This document shows, one piece after another, positions 63,963-64,000 of a stretch of 64,000 nt of DNA. The DNA lies in NCBI RefSeq assembly GCF_001544915.2, contig NZ_FCOE02000002.1:1-64000 (forward strand), written 5' to 3'. This DNA is from Caballeronia pedi (GTDB taxonomy: Bacteria; Pseudomonadota; Gammaproteobacteria; Burkholderiales; Burkholderiaceae). A program made the translations under genes and the position numbers. Below the pieces are notes generated by a model. It was not told the DNA's origin. It did not search any database and saw only the letters and a list, made by a program, of their open reading frames with translations. Positions within the stretch are counted from its first letter, which is position 1, and each line of letters begins with the position of its first letter.

Positions 63963-64000
63963 TCAGGTCCACAGATGTTCGATGTCGGTGTCGAAGATAT
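63963..64000 (-). CDS. 3' end of an unidentified gene upstream of tssA
   Basis: On - the last eleven codons before a TGA (63965-63963) read IFDTDIEHLWT. The composition is protein-like, unlike the other two frames of the same strand, and the gene would be in tandem with tssA with a 37-bp gap. Too little is visible to name it. Confidence 0.4.
   Translation of the reverse strand, partial: IFDTDIEHLWT

Overview
The window looks like a chromosomal segment of a GC-rich betaproteobacterium of the Burkholderia/Paraburkholderia/Caballeronia group. This rests on the strong GC bias at third codon positions, the PHB genes phaA-phaB, several EmrAB-OMF type efflux operons, GlxA-type AraC regulators and a complete type VI secretion system (T6SS) with long pentapeptide-repeat cargo genes. 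The genus is inferred from gene style, not proven. I see no rRNA, tRNA, IS element, phage gene or CRISPR array.

Layout. 0-1.8 kb: end of the PHB operon (phaA 3' end, phaB) and two small proteins. 1.9-11.4 kb: two tripartite MFS efflux systems facing each other. The first is marR-OMF-emrA-emrB on + and the second is MFS-HlyD-OMF on -; a 66-residue protein and a shared terminator lie between them. 11.6-15.0 kb: a monooxygenase-like protein divergent from a LysR regulator, then mug and a GlxA-type regulator. 15.3-20.3 kb: a stand-alone 2-oxoglutarate dehydrogenase E1, an acetolactate-synthase-like large subunit and an ArsR-type regulator. 20.3-26.7 kb: a SAM-cyclase-AAA-TPR signalling protein, a small membrane protein, a MarR regulator, a ClC chloride/proton antiporter homologue and an ATP-grasp (TupA-like) enzyme. 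26.7-33.4 kb: a His/Cys-rich lipoprotein with a duplicated domain, an MFS pump divergent from a second GlxA-type regulator, a DUF2934 protein and an NlpC/P60-like lipoprotein.

33.4-64 kb is the most interesting part. A partner-switching cassette (unknown 312-residue protein, membrane SpoIIE phosphatase, RsbW-like kinase, STAS antagonist) abuts a T6SS locus that carries all thirteen core genes: tssB, C, D, E, F, G, H, I, J, K, L, M on + and tssA on -. A second hcp copy and a second STAS gene lie on - between the cassette and tssB. After vgrG comes a cargo/adaptor module: DUF2169-pentapeptide protein, pentapeptide protein, DUF3540, DUF4150 PAAR-like tip, and a 259-residue protein of unknown function. 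No toxin domain is obvious in it.

The main new observation is a composite DNA element found upstream of hcp1, hcp2 and vgrG: GTTTCA-N3-GTAAC, then TGAAAY, then GCGGTRAC. In vgrG its internal spacer is exactly 10 bp shorter. It occurs only where T6SS genes have a leader long enough for their own promoter, so these three genes that encode the expelled tube and spike may share a regulator. A second observation is that both intercistronic gaps of the first efflux operon carry a T-run, preceded by a hairpin, plus an identical CTGACAGGTCAG palindrome. Its half-sites recur as an inverted pair flanking the -35 of the linked marR promoter.
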